Of a DNA stretch of 53,599 nucleotides, positions 33,861 through 41,600 are shown piece after piece. Position 1 is the stretch's first letter; each line of letters opens with the position of its first letter. Location of the stretch: IMG/VR virus record IMGVR_UViG_3300023119_000035, positions 1-53,599 of that record. One strand, 5' to 3'. Under the pieces are notes generated by a model. It was not told the DNA's origin and did no database searches. It worked only from the letters and a program-made list of their open reading frames with translations. Source of the stretch: a virus. The translations under genes were made by a program, and so were the position numbers.

Positions 33861-36519
33861 ATAAATTGTTGAATGTATTCTTCTGTTCGGTTGATTTAAT
33901 ATCCCAATCCAAAACGCCTAACAAGTTGCCTAGTTTGTTATCAATAATAACTGATTCCATTTCGTCATCGTTAAACGGAAGTTCTTGAAACCAGGGTGGT
34001 ATTCTTAGTTCGTCTGTAGGATATGCAACCGAGGTATATCCCATTGGATTGTTCTTTAGTTTACAAACGATAACTTTCATACCATCAACGATATTCATTG
34101 AATAGTTGTCACCGTTCATCTCCTTTAGTTTGTTCCAGTTAATACTTGCTCTTACGTGACCAGGCATATTAACTTTACCAAATTTTCTTTCTTTAGCAAG
34201 ATAGTCTGTGATGTTGTTTGCACGTTTTGGAGAACCCTTTTCCCAACCAGGTCTTGCTTTAAATTGTGTGCGGAAGTCTGTAATTTTATCAAGAATTTCT
34301 GGTTCTTGGGCACCAGTTAGCACAGCCAATAATATCTCACTTAAAAAGTCCTGCATAAACACAGGAGTATCACTACGTTTAAGATCAAGACCCATTGCTT
34401 TTACTTTACCTGGTTTACCGTCAACGTCCATTCTTGCACCTTCATTATCATAGATAAGAATTGCATAACGTTTCTTTGTGATGAATAATCCTTTTTCACC
34501 AACAACTTCTCTACCAGCGGCAATAACACCTGTGCTTCTTGGTTTAGGACAATGAAACGCATCACTCATAAACTGTGGAAACGATTTGTTTGCTTCGTCA
34601 CAAATTTGATCATATAGTGCAATGATACTATCTTTATCCCACGGAATATCGCCTTTTTCAATTTCAGGACGTAAACTTGTGTAAGCACTAAAATAACAAG
34701 AGTCAGTATCACCGTAAATAATTGCTTTGCCTACGTGATCGTAATCACCTGTAATAATTTCATTAACTCTTGATGACATATGTTTAACAATGGCTCTACC
34801 TGTTAGTGTAGTACTCTGCCCAATACGTGGATCAAAAAAGCGACAACCAGGATTAAGAATAGCACCATAAAGAGAGTTAAGATTAATCTTCTTAACCAAT
34901 TGTCGTTTATCCCAAAATGCTTCTTCAACTTTATTTCCTGCTTCTTGTGCTTGGCGTTTCTTTGCCTGCATTTCTTTACGTTCTGCATACCAACGCTTTA
35001 ACAGTCCTGGAATAATACCATCATATTCTGTAGTAAAGATAGTACCGTTAGCACTTAACATCCACGGCTGATTACTTTCAAATATTAATCTATAAACTTC
35101 TGCCGCACTCATTACATCTTCTTCACCGTTTTCCCATACAACAGTAATTTGTTTGTCTTTACGTTCTTCCATGACAAACTCATATTCAAGACTTCCAAAG
35201 CGACCTTCCCACGCTGACGCAAATGACTTTTTCTTAAGAGTCATTTCATTACGTACCATTTCTTCAGTATATTCTGGCTTCAGTTGTCCTACAACAGTTG
35301 CTGGATCCATATTAAGTGATCTAATAACAGATGGATACAGTGAGTTCAAGTCCATTGAGCCGATCCAATCGTGCAATCCTTTTTTAGGATATGCAACATA
35401 CGCACCAGCCGCAGGCTCTGAACCTGGCTCTCTGTGTACTCTATTAGGAACAACAAAACCTCTATGGTGTGCTTCGTTAATAATTGCTTGTTCTGTCACA
35501 GCAACAGCACCCATTGTTGTTGGCAACAATACAGTGTTTGCGTGTGCAAGTTCGTTTGCAAGATCAATAAACTTTAACTTTTTGTCAAGTTTATCAAGTA
35601 GTGCAACGTCTTGCCTGTTATATTCGATGAATGTTTTAAAGTCATTGTTGTATAACTGATCAAGTGTGCCTTCGTAAACAGTTTTACGTTCGCCTACTTC
35701 CATTTCACCAATAGCATCTAGTCGATATGTGTGGCGTTCTTCGTATGTGTACTTACGATATAATTCTAAACTATCTAAGTGTTGTCTTCCTACAAGGTCG
35801 TATGTTTCTTGCTCACGGCCAAACTTTTCATAAGTTCTTTTCTTTGGATATTGATCCCACAAGCAAAATCGCTTTGTATCTTCTTTTGAAAGTACACGAG
35901 TAATACGGTTAACTGTGTAAGGAATATCATAACCTTCACTGTTCCAACCACTTAAGATATCTGCGTCTTGTATTAAGTCTAAGAACGTGTCAAGCATTTC
36001 TGCTTCACTTTCAAACAAGTGTGTATTATCAAAATCTTTTACAGCAAATTTAGCATCTTCCATGCTCATACCTTTTGGAGGAAGTGCTAATGTAATAAGA
36101 CTATTCAACCATTGTAAGTGTACTGTAATTGCTGTAATGGCTGTAAATGGATCTTCAGGTGAACTATAACCACGTTCAGGATCAAAGTCAACCTCAATAT
36201 CGAAAAACGCAACGTGTAGTGTTGGAGCATCGATACCTAAATAATTTTCTTCAAGCAATCGATATACAGGATTAACATCTGCTTCAAATAGTCCGCGATG
36301 TTTGTTAATTTTTTGTTCTTTAAGGAAGTCTTTCCAACTTTTACATACTACTCTACTAACTGTATCGCCCATAGTAGACTTGTGCTTACCACGAGGATCT
36401 TTATAATAGAATTGATATCTTGCTGGATATTCTCGGAAATCTCTTTCGCCGTTTTTATTACGTTCAACGACTTTGATAATATCTTTGTCTCTGTCCCACA
36501 GAGCATCTACATAACTCAT
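33847..36519 (-). CDS. Family B DNA polymerase (gp43-like)
   Basis: This 890-aa replicative polymerase has a 3'-5' exonuclease with 'AFFDIEVDFDPERG' (Exo I, near residue 107), 'DILSGWNSEGYDIPYTV' (Exo II) and 'YNRQDVALLDKL' (Exo III). The polymerase motifs are 'GSMDLNSLYPSVIRSL' (A), 'KKINLNSLYGAILN' (B) and 'IYGDTDSCYFS' (C, catalytic Asp pair). Length agrees with T4 gp43 (898 aa). The C-terminus 'NTFNNLFDFE' looks like a clamp-binding peptide. A hairpin directly before its ribosome site may be a translational operator. The start is an ATG behind CAGGAG. Confidence 0.97.
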   Translation of the reverse strand: MSYVDALWDRDKDIIKVVERNKNGERDFREYPARYQFYYKDPRGKHKSTMGDTVSRVVCKSWKDFLKEQKINKHRGLFEADVNPVYRLLEENYLGIDAPTLHVAFFDIEVDFDPERGYSSPEDPFTAITAITVHLQWLNSLITLALPPKGMSMEDAKFAVKDFDNTHLFESEAEMLDTFLDLIQDADILSGWNSEGYDIPYTVNRITRVLSKEDTKRFCLWDQYPKKRTYEKFGREQETYDLVGRQHLDSLELYRKYTYEERHTYRLDAIGEMEVGERKTVYEGTLDQLYNNDFKTFIEYNRQDVALLDKLDKKLKFIDLANELAHANTVLLPTTMGAVAVTEQAIINEAHHRGFVVPNRVHREPGSEPAAGAYVAYPKKGLHDWIGSMDLNSLYPSVIRSLNMDPATVVGQLKPEYTEEMVRNEMTLKKKSFASAWEGRFGSLEYEFVMEERKDKQITVVWENGEEDVMSAAEVYRLIFESNQPWMLSANGTIFTTEYDGIIPGLLKRWYAERKEMQAKKRQAQEAGNKVEEAFWDKRQLVKKINLNSLYGAILNPGCRFFDPRIGQSTTLTGRAIVKHMSSRVNEIITGDYDHVGKAIIYGDTDSCYFSAYTSLRPEIEKGDIPWDKDSIIALYDQICDEANKSFPQFMSDAFHCPKPRSTGVIAAGREVVGEKGLFITKKRYAILIYDNEGARMDVDGKPGKVKAMGLDLKRSDTPVFMQDFLSEILLAVLTGAQEPEILDKITDFRTQFKARPGWEKGSPKRANNITDYLAKERKFGKVNMPGHVRASINWNKLKEMNGDNYSMNIVDGMKVIVCKLKNNPMGYTSVAYPTDELRIPPWFQELPFNDDEMESVIIDNKLGNLLGVLDWDIKSTEQKNTFNNLFDFE

Positions 36520-36531
36520 TTATTCTCCTGT

Positions 36532-36551
36532 TTGTCACTTTCGGCTGACAA
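36532..36551 (-). promoter_or_regulatory. Hairpin upstream of the polymerase ribosome site, candidate operator
   Basis: Read leftwards, TTGTCA and TGACAA form a 6-bp stem with an 8-base loop (GCCGAAAG), ending one base before the CAGGAG of the polymerase gene. In T4 and RB69 the gp43 polymerase binds a small hairpin at the same place and represses its own translation. The geometry is alike; the loop sequence differs. Confidence 0.5.
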
Positions 36552-36594
36552 TACCAAATTATGTTGCTTATGGCCAACTGTACCTTCATCGTAG

Positions 36595-36602
36595 TATTTA
36601 TC
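36595..36602 (-). promoter_or_regulatory. Possible late-type promoter (GATAAATA) upstream of the polymerase
   Basis: GATAAATA, read leftwards, lies 76 bases before the polymerase start. It is also part of a GTAGTA / TACTAC inverted repeat (36591-36609). A late promoter is unexpected for a replication gene, so the word may instead be a hairpin loop. Confidence 0.35.
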
Positions 36603-36605
36603 GTA

Positions 36606-36875
36606 CTACTTTGCCTTGCGTTTTTTTCTGCCTTTTTTCTTTTTTTCTGGATCAGGTATTCCGTTTTCTTTTCTATATCTTTCTTTTAACTCTGCATCAG
36701 TCCAGTGTGGTCTTCTATCTAATCCACCAGCACCTTGTGCCGCACCGGGTTCTAACTTTTGTATTTTACCGCCTTTAGCAAGAAATTCTTGCATTAACTT
36801 ATCTAATTTTTCTTGCTGTTCTTCTTTAGAGGGGCCATCTTTACCTTCGTAGTTCCTTCTAATGTCTATTGCCAT
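36606..36875 (-). CDS. Small conserved basic protein, 89 aa
   Basis: The protein has a helical middle 'QQEKLDKLMQEFLAKGGKIQ', then 'DRRPHWTDAELKERYRKENG' and a very basic end (KKKKGRKKRKAK), suggesting nucleic-acid binding. Similar proteins occur beside gp43 in marine T4-like phages as I recall, with no known function. AAGGAG lies before the ATG, and a strong promoter is 20 bases further upstream. Confidence 0.6.
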   Translation of the reverse strand: MAIDIRRNYEGKDGPSKEEQQEKLDKLMQEFLAKGGKIQKLEPGAAQGAGGLDRRPHWTDAELKERYRKENGIPDPEKKKKGRKKRKAK

Positions 36876-36895
36876 ATAACTCCTTAGTTAATAAC

Positions 36896-36924
36896 AATAT
36901 AACATTACTTCCATTCTTTGTCAA
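36896..36924 (-). promoter_or_regulatory. Sigma70-type early promoter for the 89-aa gene and polymerase
   Basis: TTGACA (36919-36924), 17 bp, TATATT (36896-36901), read leftwards. The -35 lies in the last codons of the HAD-like gene. It would drive the 89-aa gene and the polymerase. Confidence 0.75.
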
Positions 36925-37228
36925 GTTCTATTTGCTCAAAATACATTTCTGCATTTTGGCCTTTATCATCAATCCAAAAATCATACACTGGTTTCTTAAA
37001 ATTAACACTTGTGTACTTTGCACCCCAATCTTTTAGTTGTTTGATAGTAAGTTCAGAATGATCAACACCAGTTGCCATTCCCCTTGCTGTCCAATAATGA
37101 ATTTCGTGTCCTTCATCAAACAGTTTATTAAAATGTTCTATTCTTTCTTTATAAGGTTTTGATAAACTGTAATGTCTGCCTAGTTCTTGATCGCAAATAG
37201 TACCGTCAATATCAACGTAATAAATCAT
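36905..37228 (-). CDS. Small HAD-like phosphatase, 107 aa
   Basis: The N-terminal 'IYYVDIDGTICDQELG' is the HAD nucleophile motif (DxD), 'EIHYWTARGMATG' is motif II with Thr, and 'YDFWIDDKGQNAEMY' is the acidic motif near the end. The Lys motif is 'YTSVNFKKPVYD'. It is short for a HAD enzyme, with no cap domain, and its substrate is unknown. The start is the ATG at 37228, overlapping the preceding stop as TAATG; an ATG three codons upstream is less likely. Confidence 0.75.
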   Translation of the reverse strand: MIYYVDIDGTICDQELGRHYSLSKPYKERIEHFNKLFDEGHEIHYWTARGMATGVDHSELTIKQLKDWGAKYTSVNFKKPVYDFWIDDKGQNAEMYFEQIELDKEWK

Positions 37229-37518
37229 TACCACCAACCCATTGCTCTACCAAAACCAAATACGTGTAAGCAGGCAAAATAACTTGTCATTACAAGCGGC
37301 CAGCCTACTTGTCGTCTTACAAACGCAACAATACTAAACACTGCACCTGTAAAACTTACAGGATAAATCAAATGCATTGGCGGAGCATCTGCTGTGACGC
37401 TGATCCAAGTCATTGATGTGAATACGCAAATACTTGCGATTGTTTCGTAATAAAATGCTGTCTTATCAGAAGTATAACTTCTAATCCAAAACTGCTTTAC
37501 TTTTTCCCATATACTCAT
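37228..37518 (-). CDS. Small membrane protein, duplicated copy A, 96 aa
   Basis: This protein has about three hydrophobic segments ('TIASICVFTSMTWISVTADA', 'LIYPVSFTGAVFSIVAFV', 'WPLVMTSYFACLHVFGFG') and ends 'GRAMGWW'. It is clearly paralogous to the 93-aa protein at 37702-37983, with the same length, segment positions and closing 'TSYFA...FGFG.A.GWW'. The N-terminus is amphipathic. No transport function is proven. It follows the 61-aa gene by a 4-bp overlap (ATGA). Confidence 0.65.
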   Translation of the reverse strand: MSIWEKVKQFWIRSYTSDKTAFYYETIASICVFTSMTWISVTADAPPMHLIYPVSFTGAVFSIVAFVRRQVGWPLVMTSYFACLHVFGFGRAMGWW

Positions 37519-37700
37519 ATTGTTTTATCACTTTTAATACATATTGCTTGTTGATTAGTTGGAAAATATCCATCCTTGCCAACTGCTAATACTAGTTCAT
37601 CACGTGCTTCAAAACATTCTGCCATTGTTTTGAACATTCCCATTTGTCCTACATTAACTGTATCTAATTCAATAATGATATATAATAACATCCAAACCAT
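37515..37700 (-). CDS. Small protein with hydrophobic N-terminus, 61 aa
   Basis: The first 12 residues (MVWMLLYIIIEL) are a hydrophobic anchor or signal; the rest has two Cys ('TMAECFEARDELVLAVGKDG', 'TNQQAICIKSD') that could form a disulphide outside the membrane. It lies exactly between the two paralogous membrane proteins, 1 bp from one and overlapping the other, so the three are likely made together. Confidence 0.5.
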   Translation of the reverse strand: MVWMLLYIIIELDTVNVGQMGMFKTMAECFEARDELVLAVGKDGYFPTNQQAICIKSDKTI

Positions 37701-37701
37701 T

Positions 37702-37983
37702 TTACCACCACCCTGTTGCTACTCCAAATCCAAAAACATTAACAACAGCAAAGTAAGATGTCAGTAAAACTGGCCATGCAATCCTACGTCTATAATAAGC
37801 ATAGATTGCCGTTAGAGAACCTATAAAAAACCCAGGATACACATAACGCATATCCGGAGCGTCTGCCGTAAATGCAAGTGTAAGGCTTGCTCCTACGGTA
37901 AAAATAAAACTTAAAAGTTCAAAGTAGAATGCTATGCGATCACTATGATAACTTTCGAGCCAAAAATCTTTGACTCGCTTCAT
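37702..37983 (-). CDS. Small membrane protein, duplicated copy B, 93 aa
   Basis: This is the paralogue of the protein at 37228-37518. It has matching hydrophobic segments ('LLSFIFTVGASLTLAFTADA', 'VYPGFFIGSLTAIYAYY', 'WPVLLTSYFAVVNVFGFG') and an identical 'ATGWW'-type end. Shared features include 'TADAP.M..YP' and 'R...WP...TSYFA'. The gene duplication is old, because the DNA is clearly diverged. Its start overlaps the DsbA-like gene's stop (TAATG). Confidence 0.65.
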   Translation of the reverse strand: MKRVKDFWLESYHSDRIAFYFELLSFIFTVGASLTLAFTADAPDMRYVYPGFFIGSLTAIYAYYRRRIAWPVLLTSYFAVVNVFGFGVATGWW

Positions 37984-38243
37984 TACTTGTCTCTGCCAGT
38001 AATAGTAATGATAGATTCTAGATCGTCAAAGTCGCTGTAGACTTCTTGCCAATTTGCTTTATGTGCAATACCAATTGCTTTGTTAATTAATGCAGGTTTA
38101 ACATCAAGTTCTTCTGCTACTGCTTTTACAGTATCTCTTAGACCTTCAGTAAGATCTTGAACTTCTTGTTTAACATTGACTCCGTCGTTAATGACTTGCA
38201 TTAGTTTGGCCTTTTCTTCAGGGCCAAATACTTTTGAACTCAT
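37983..38243 (-). CDS. dsbA: DsbA-like dsDNA-binding protein
   Basis: This 86-aa helical protein ('EEKAKLMQVINDGVNVKQEV', 'LTEGLRDTVKAVAEELDVKP', 'INKAIGIAHKANWQEV') matches the T4 DsbA family, a double-stranded DNA-binding protein that stimulates late transcription. Length agrees with T4 DsbA (89 aa). It has a near-perfect early promoter and a strong AAGGAGGAACC ribosome site, consistent with high expression. It is not the disulphide oxidoreductase of the same name. Confidence 0.75.
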   Translation of the reverse strand: MSSKVFGPEEKAKLMQVINDGVNVKQEVQDLTEGLRDTVKAVAEELDVKPALINKAIGIAHKANWQEVYSDFDDLESIITITGRDK

Positions 38244-38268
38244 AGGTTCCTCCTTTGTTAATTTTAAT

Positions 38269-38297
38269 ATTATATAAGAAATTTATTCACTTGTCAA
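38269..38297 (-). promoter_or_regulatory. Perfect sigma70 consensus promoter for dsbA
   Basis: TTGACA (38292-38297), 17 bp, TATAAT (38269-38274), read leftwards, starting in the last codons of the 224-aa gene. The leader is about 19 bases and ends in AAGGAGG. Confidence 0.85.
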
Positions 38298-38957
38298 TGA
38301 ATTATCGTTGTTTGTGGCTTTTTCTTCGTCCGTTTTGTACTGCCATTCATCAGTATGTCCTACACTCCACTTTGGTGTGTTCTCTACTGTGTAATTTTGT
38401 GTACAAACTTTAAAGTCTGGTATTAATCTATCGTTTGTGACCAAACTTTGATCTGTCCAAATAATTCTATTGTTTGGCTGTGCCGCAAATTGTCCGTTAT
38501 CTAATTTAATGACATTAAACGTTTTATGTTCTGGGTCGTGTTCTGAAAAATTAACGTTTAATCTATTGTTGTCTGGATGGCAAGTATCTAAGGTAAACAA
38601 ATATTCGCCTTTATGCATCTGTTTGTCTTTTCCAAAAAATTCGCAGTCACATAACATAGGTTTTTTAATTACTGTAATATCATAGTCAAAACAATCCCAT
38701 ATTTGTAAAGTATCTAATGGTAGTTGATTATCTTTGTCATAATCTTCTTTCCACACAAATGCACTTATAGGTAGTTTGTCATAAAGAGCACCGTACTCTG
38801 TTAGTAGTGTTTCAAAGTATAATGCTTTACTTTCAATGCTTCTAATACTAATCCATATACCTGGAGTTAGTTCGCCGTGGCCTTTTTGATGATCGTATAG
38901 GTATTCTTTTTTTACATATACTTCGATAGGCGGTAGGTTATGTACTAAAAAGGCCAT
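38283..38957 (-). CDS. Conserved hypothetical protein, 224 aa
   Basis: This protein resembles a T4-like marine phage protein of unknown function. Distinct segments are 'PGIWISIRSIESKALYFET', 'YGALYDKLPISAFVWKED', 'LPLDTLQIWDCFDYDITVI' and 'GEYLFTLDTCHPDNNRLNV'. It appears beta-rich and acidic towards the C-terminus. A CTAAATA late-like promoter lies 32 bases upstream, so late expression is likely. The dsbA promoter overlaps its end. Confidence 0.6.
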   Translation of the reverse strand: MAFLVHNLPPIEVYVKKEYLYDHQKGHGELTPGIWISIRSIESKALYFETLLTEYGALYDKLPISAFVWKEDYDKDNQLPLDTLQIWDCFDYDITVIKKPMLCDCEFFGKDKQMHKGEYLFTLDTCHPDNNRLNVNFSEHDPEHKTFNVIKLDNGQFAAQPNNRIIWTDQSLVTNDRLIPDFKVCTQNYTVENTPKWSVGHTDEWQYKTDEEKATNNDNSLTSE

Positions 38958-38988
38958 ATAATCCTCTTAGGGTTGTGTTTCTTTTGAA

Positions 38989-38995
38989 TATTTAG
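38989..38995 (-). promoter_or_regulatory. Late-type promoter (CTAAATA)
   Basis: CTAAATA, read leftwards, resembles the late promoter variant of marine T4-like phages. It lies in the 46-bp gap, 32 bases before the ATG at 38957. Confidence 0.45.
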
Positions 38996-39003
38996 TATTA
39001 CTA

Positions 39004-39483
39004 CTAGACGTTTATACCCGGTGTTTGACTTGGGTTGGGCATTAATTTCTGACGGAATCTTTCTAGTGCATCAATGGTGTTTTGTAAATCACGTTCTTCT
39101 GTTGGTTTTTGTGACATACCCTGCATACCTTTAAGCATTGGCAAGAACATATCTATTGCTTTGCCTAACTTATCTACAGGACCTATTTTTTCTAATATGC
39201 CTATAAACTTTTCCATTGCTTGGTCTGGTGGTAGTTTACCTTGTTCAAAATCTTTTTGTGTTTGTTTTAACTGATCAACTTGCTGTTGTGTTGCTTGATC
39301 ATTTTCAGAAGTAAGTGCGGCTTTTGCACCAGCAATCCATTTTTTTAATCTTGCAAGAATTTGTGAAGTTTGTTGTCCTGTTGTTTGCGTCTTAGTATCT
39401 TTATTGTGACCAAACTGTTTATCTAATGAACCTTTTACATCACCCCAAGCATAATTTTTTTGATCAAACTCTTTAAATCTCAT
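39004..39483 (-). CDS. Hypothetical helical protein of late block, 159 aa
   Basis: This is a helical, Gln/Lys-rich protein with a coiled-coil-like middle ('TSENDQATQQQVDQLKQTQK') and a Met-rich hydrophobic helix ('KAIDMFLPMLKGMQGMSQKP'). No family is recognised. It begins 'MRFKEFDQKNYAWGDVKG', an N-terminus resembling short leaders of other genes in the block. It is the last gene of the late block; its start overlaps the preceding stop (TAATG). Confidence 0.5.
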   Translation of the reverse strand: MRFKEFDQKNYAWGDVKGSLDKQFGHNKDTKTQTTGQQTSQILARLKKWIAGAKAALTSENDQATQQQVDQLKQTQKDFEQGKLPPDQAMEKFIGILEKIGPVDKLGKAIDMFLPMLKGMQGMSQKPTEERDLQNTIDALERFRQKLMPNPSQTPGINV

Positions 39484-40133
39484 TATACATCCTTTTCAAC
39501 AAAATCTAAGTACTCTTTAAATAACGAAGATTCTGCTTTCTTTTCTGGCTGTTGATTTTTACGAAATGTAAATGTATCACCTTTTTTATCGTATATTACA
39601 TCTGTGTTAGTTGCCATTTTATAAATTTGTTGGATCTTATCAATAATCTTAGGATTATCCTGTGATTGAATTACAAGGTCATACATCGCGTGTGCTAGTA
39701 TTTCTGCTGACGATCCTCTTTTCATTTTTAAATCGCCTTCTTTTTGCATTGATTCAAAAATGCTTTCTAGTTTTCTTTCAATACTATCTAGTCTTGTTTC
39801 AATATCACTAGTATAAGATTGTGTAGGTTGTACAACGGGTTCTGATACCGGTTTTGTATACATTGAATTTGGATTAGGATTAGCAGGTTGTGGTCTTTGT
39901 GTAGATTTGTTTACACCTGCAAGTGCGGCAATATCGTTTGAACTTACGTCACTAACGCCTGGAATATGTTTGCCTCTAAGTTGTTGCTCAATCATACGAG
40001 CGTGTGCTTGTGGGTTATCTGCTGAAGCAGTTGTTTGTTCTGTTGCTTTACCTGCATCAGGTGCATCAGGAACAAGAGGTTTTGCTTCAATTCCAAGATC
40101 GTTAAATTTGTTTAGTATTTTATTAAAGTCCAT
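39483..40133 (-). CDS. Hypothetical coiled-coil protein of late block, 216 aa
   Basis: This protein has a low-complexity Pro/Ala/Thr first half ('QPANPNPNSMYTKPVSEPVV') and a predicted coiled coil 'IETRLDSIERKLESIFESM', followed by a helical domain ending 'SSLFKEYLDFVEKDV'. It looks like a virion or scaffold component. It overlaps the 159-aa gene and lies 1 bp after the 51-aa Cys protein. No homologue is recognised. Confidence 0.55.
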   Translation of the reverse strand: MDFNKILNKFNDLGIEAKPLVPDAPDAGKATEQTTASADNPQAHARMIEQQLRGKHIPGVSDVSSNDIAALAGVNKSTQRPQPANPNPNSMYTKPVSEPVVQPTQSYTSDIETRLDSIERKLESIFESMQKEGDLKMKRGSSAEILAHAMYDLVIQSQDNPKIIDKIQQIYKMATNTDVIYDKKGDTFTFRKNQQPEKKAESSLFKEYLDFVEKDV

Positions 40134-40134
40134 A

Positions 40135-40290
40135 TTAGTTCACCGATTTTGATTTTGTTTTGTTTCCTGCTTGTCTTGCTTTACGTCCTGCACAATGCGC
40201 CTTTTGAGAAAACCCTTTTGGATTATTGCAGTTGATTGCTTTTTTATATTTCTTACTCCAGGCCTCACTGTAAATTTCATAATATCTCAT
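40135..40290 (-). CDS. Small basic Cys-pair protein, 51 aa
   Basis: The ATG at 40290 overlaps the preceding stop (TAATG) and the frame fills the gap before the next gene. The product reads 'MRYYEIYSEAWSKKYKKA' then 'INCNNPKGFSQKAHCAGRKA' and ends Lys/Ser-rich. The two Cys with surrounding basic residues form a small module I have seen in marine phage proteins. Function is unknown, perhaps nucleic-acid or zinc binding. Confidence 0.65.
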   Translation of the reverse strand: MRYYEIYSEAWSKKYKKAINCNNPKGFSQKAHCAGRKARQAGNKTKSKSVN

Positions 40291-40838
40291 TACTTTTTCT
40301 TTTTTGGAACGCAGTTAGGTACTTCTTTTTTACCTTTCTTTTTCATTCCAATCATTTCATAGCCTTTCCAACATGGATCGTCTTTTGATTCATTTGGATA
40401 TTCTTTTTTAAGTTGTGCTACTCTACGTGCTAGTTCTTTTTTTAGATCCGGATCTTTATCTGTATTTGGATCTGCTTGAATGTCTTGTAGTGCTTTACGT
40501 TTTGCTTCGTATGGCGAAAGTGCTTGATCAATTTCTTGAGGAGTAAGTGCTTCTTTTAATCTTAATCCAAGACTTTCAAAGTAATCATCTTCTTGGTCTT
40601 TCATAGAAACCATATCCTTACGTTCTTTTTCCTGTTGACGTTCACCTTCCATATATGCATGAAGTGTTTTGATCTTTTCATGTACGCCACTTAATTTGTT
40701 TTGAAACCACTCTGGAAACACGCCACCTCTGTGTACGTGATCACGAATTTCATCAGCGGCATACTTAATAAAAGCAATTTGATTATCTAGCATTTCTGCT
40801 TCGTAATTTGATGCTGGTTCGTCGTATTTGTCGCTCAT
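40290..40838 (-). CDS. Late-block protein with C-terminal Cys-pair module, 182 aa
   Basis: The body is helical and charged ('ALTPQEIDQALSPYEAKRKA'). The last 40 residues have the marine-phage module 'DDPCWKGYEMIGMKKKGKKE' followed by 'VPNCVPKKKK'. Two Cys about 24 residues apart in a basic background suggest a small metal- or DNA-binding tail. It starts 2 bp after the 251-aa gene. The gene is late-block by position; virion location is inference. Confidence 0.6.
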   Translation of the reverse strand: MSDKYDEPASNYEAEMLDNQIAFIKYAADEIRDHVHRGGVFPEWFQNKLSGVHEKIKTLHAYMEGERQQEKERKDMVSMKDQEDDYFESLGLRLKEALTPQEIDQALSPYEAKRKALQDIQADPNTDKDPDLKKELARRVAQLKKEYPNESKDDPCWKGYEMIGMKKKGKKEVPNCVPKKKK

Positions 40839-40840
40839 TG

Positions 40841-41596
40841 TTATGTCCTTTTTAATGTACCACCAAATATTGAAGTACCTTTCATATCTAGTGCGTTATC
40901 TGTTGGTTTTTGCATTTTTGCTTTAGGTGGGTTAGGTACAGCACCAACTAAAGAGCCGTATTTTTTACGTGTTTTTTTGTCTCCAATAGCAAGATGTGGA
41001 CTTGCTACTGTTGCAATATTACCTGCACTTGTAGCACCAGGTGATGCAATTTCGTCTAACTTATTAAGTGCGTTAAAAATTGTGTTTTCATTTTTCTCTT
41101 CATCGTGGAAAGGACTGTACTTTTTATAAATTTTCATATCAGGGTCTAGTATTTTCATCATACTGCCAATTGCTTGTGATTCTTCTTGTCCTTTTTTCCA
41201 CACACGATGGTCATCACTGTATTGATATGTCCAATCATGTGATTTTAGTTTAGCAATATAATCGTCCATTGCTTCAGGACCTAAATCTTTTACCTGCTGT
41301 TGTCTAATTTTTTCAGCACGATCAATTTCTGCTTGTTTTTCTGCTTCATCGTCTTGATATACTTTACCAAGCACATCTTTCATTTTATCGTTCATAGAAC
41401 CAAGTTCTGCTGGATCTGCTTCGTCCATTTTTTTATACTTTTCTTTGCGTGGAATAACTTTAGTCTTATCTTTGTGAGCACCAGCGGCACCACTACGGCG
41501 TATATCCTGCATTGTTTGTGCGTTAGGATCACGTGGTTTAATAGGCTTATCTTTGCCTTCTAATTTAATAGTGCTATCAACATCTGTTAGTTTCAT
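40841..41596 (-). CDS. Hypothetical late-block protein, 251 aa
   Basis: The start is taken at the ATG at 41596, four bases after the upstream stop; an earlier ATG at 41626 lies within the preceding gene's coding end. The protein is charged and Lys-rich, with a helical middle ('AEKQAEIDRAEKIRQQQVKD') and a partly ordered segment 'KSHDWTYQYSDDHRVWKKG'. The C-terminal 60 residues are Gly/Pro/Thr-rich. I do not recognise it. Confidence 0.5.
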   Translation of the reverse strand: MKLTDVDSTIKLEGKDKPIKPRDPNAQTMQDIRRSGAAGAHKDKTKVIPRKEKYKKMDEADPAELGSMNDKMKDVLGKVYQDDEAEKQAEIDRAEKIRQQQVKDLGPEAMDDYIAKLKSHDWTYQYSDDHRVWKKGQEESQAIGSMMKILDPDMKIYKKYSPFHDEEKNENTIFNALNKLDEIASPGATSAGNIATVASPHLAIGDKKTRKKYGSLVGAVPNPPKAKMQKPTDNALDMKGTSIFGGTLKRT

Positions 41597-41600
41597 ACTG

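Noticed and set aside
35153-35659. 168-codon open frame on the + strand inside the DNA polymerase gene
   Set aside because: It is antisense to conserved polymerase coding sequence, Ser/Thr-rich, and has no ribosome site or operon context.
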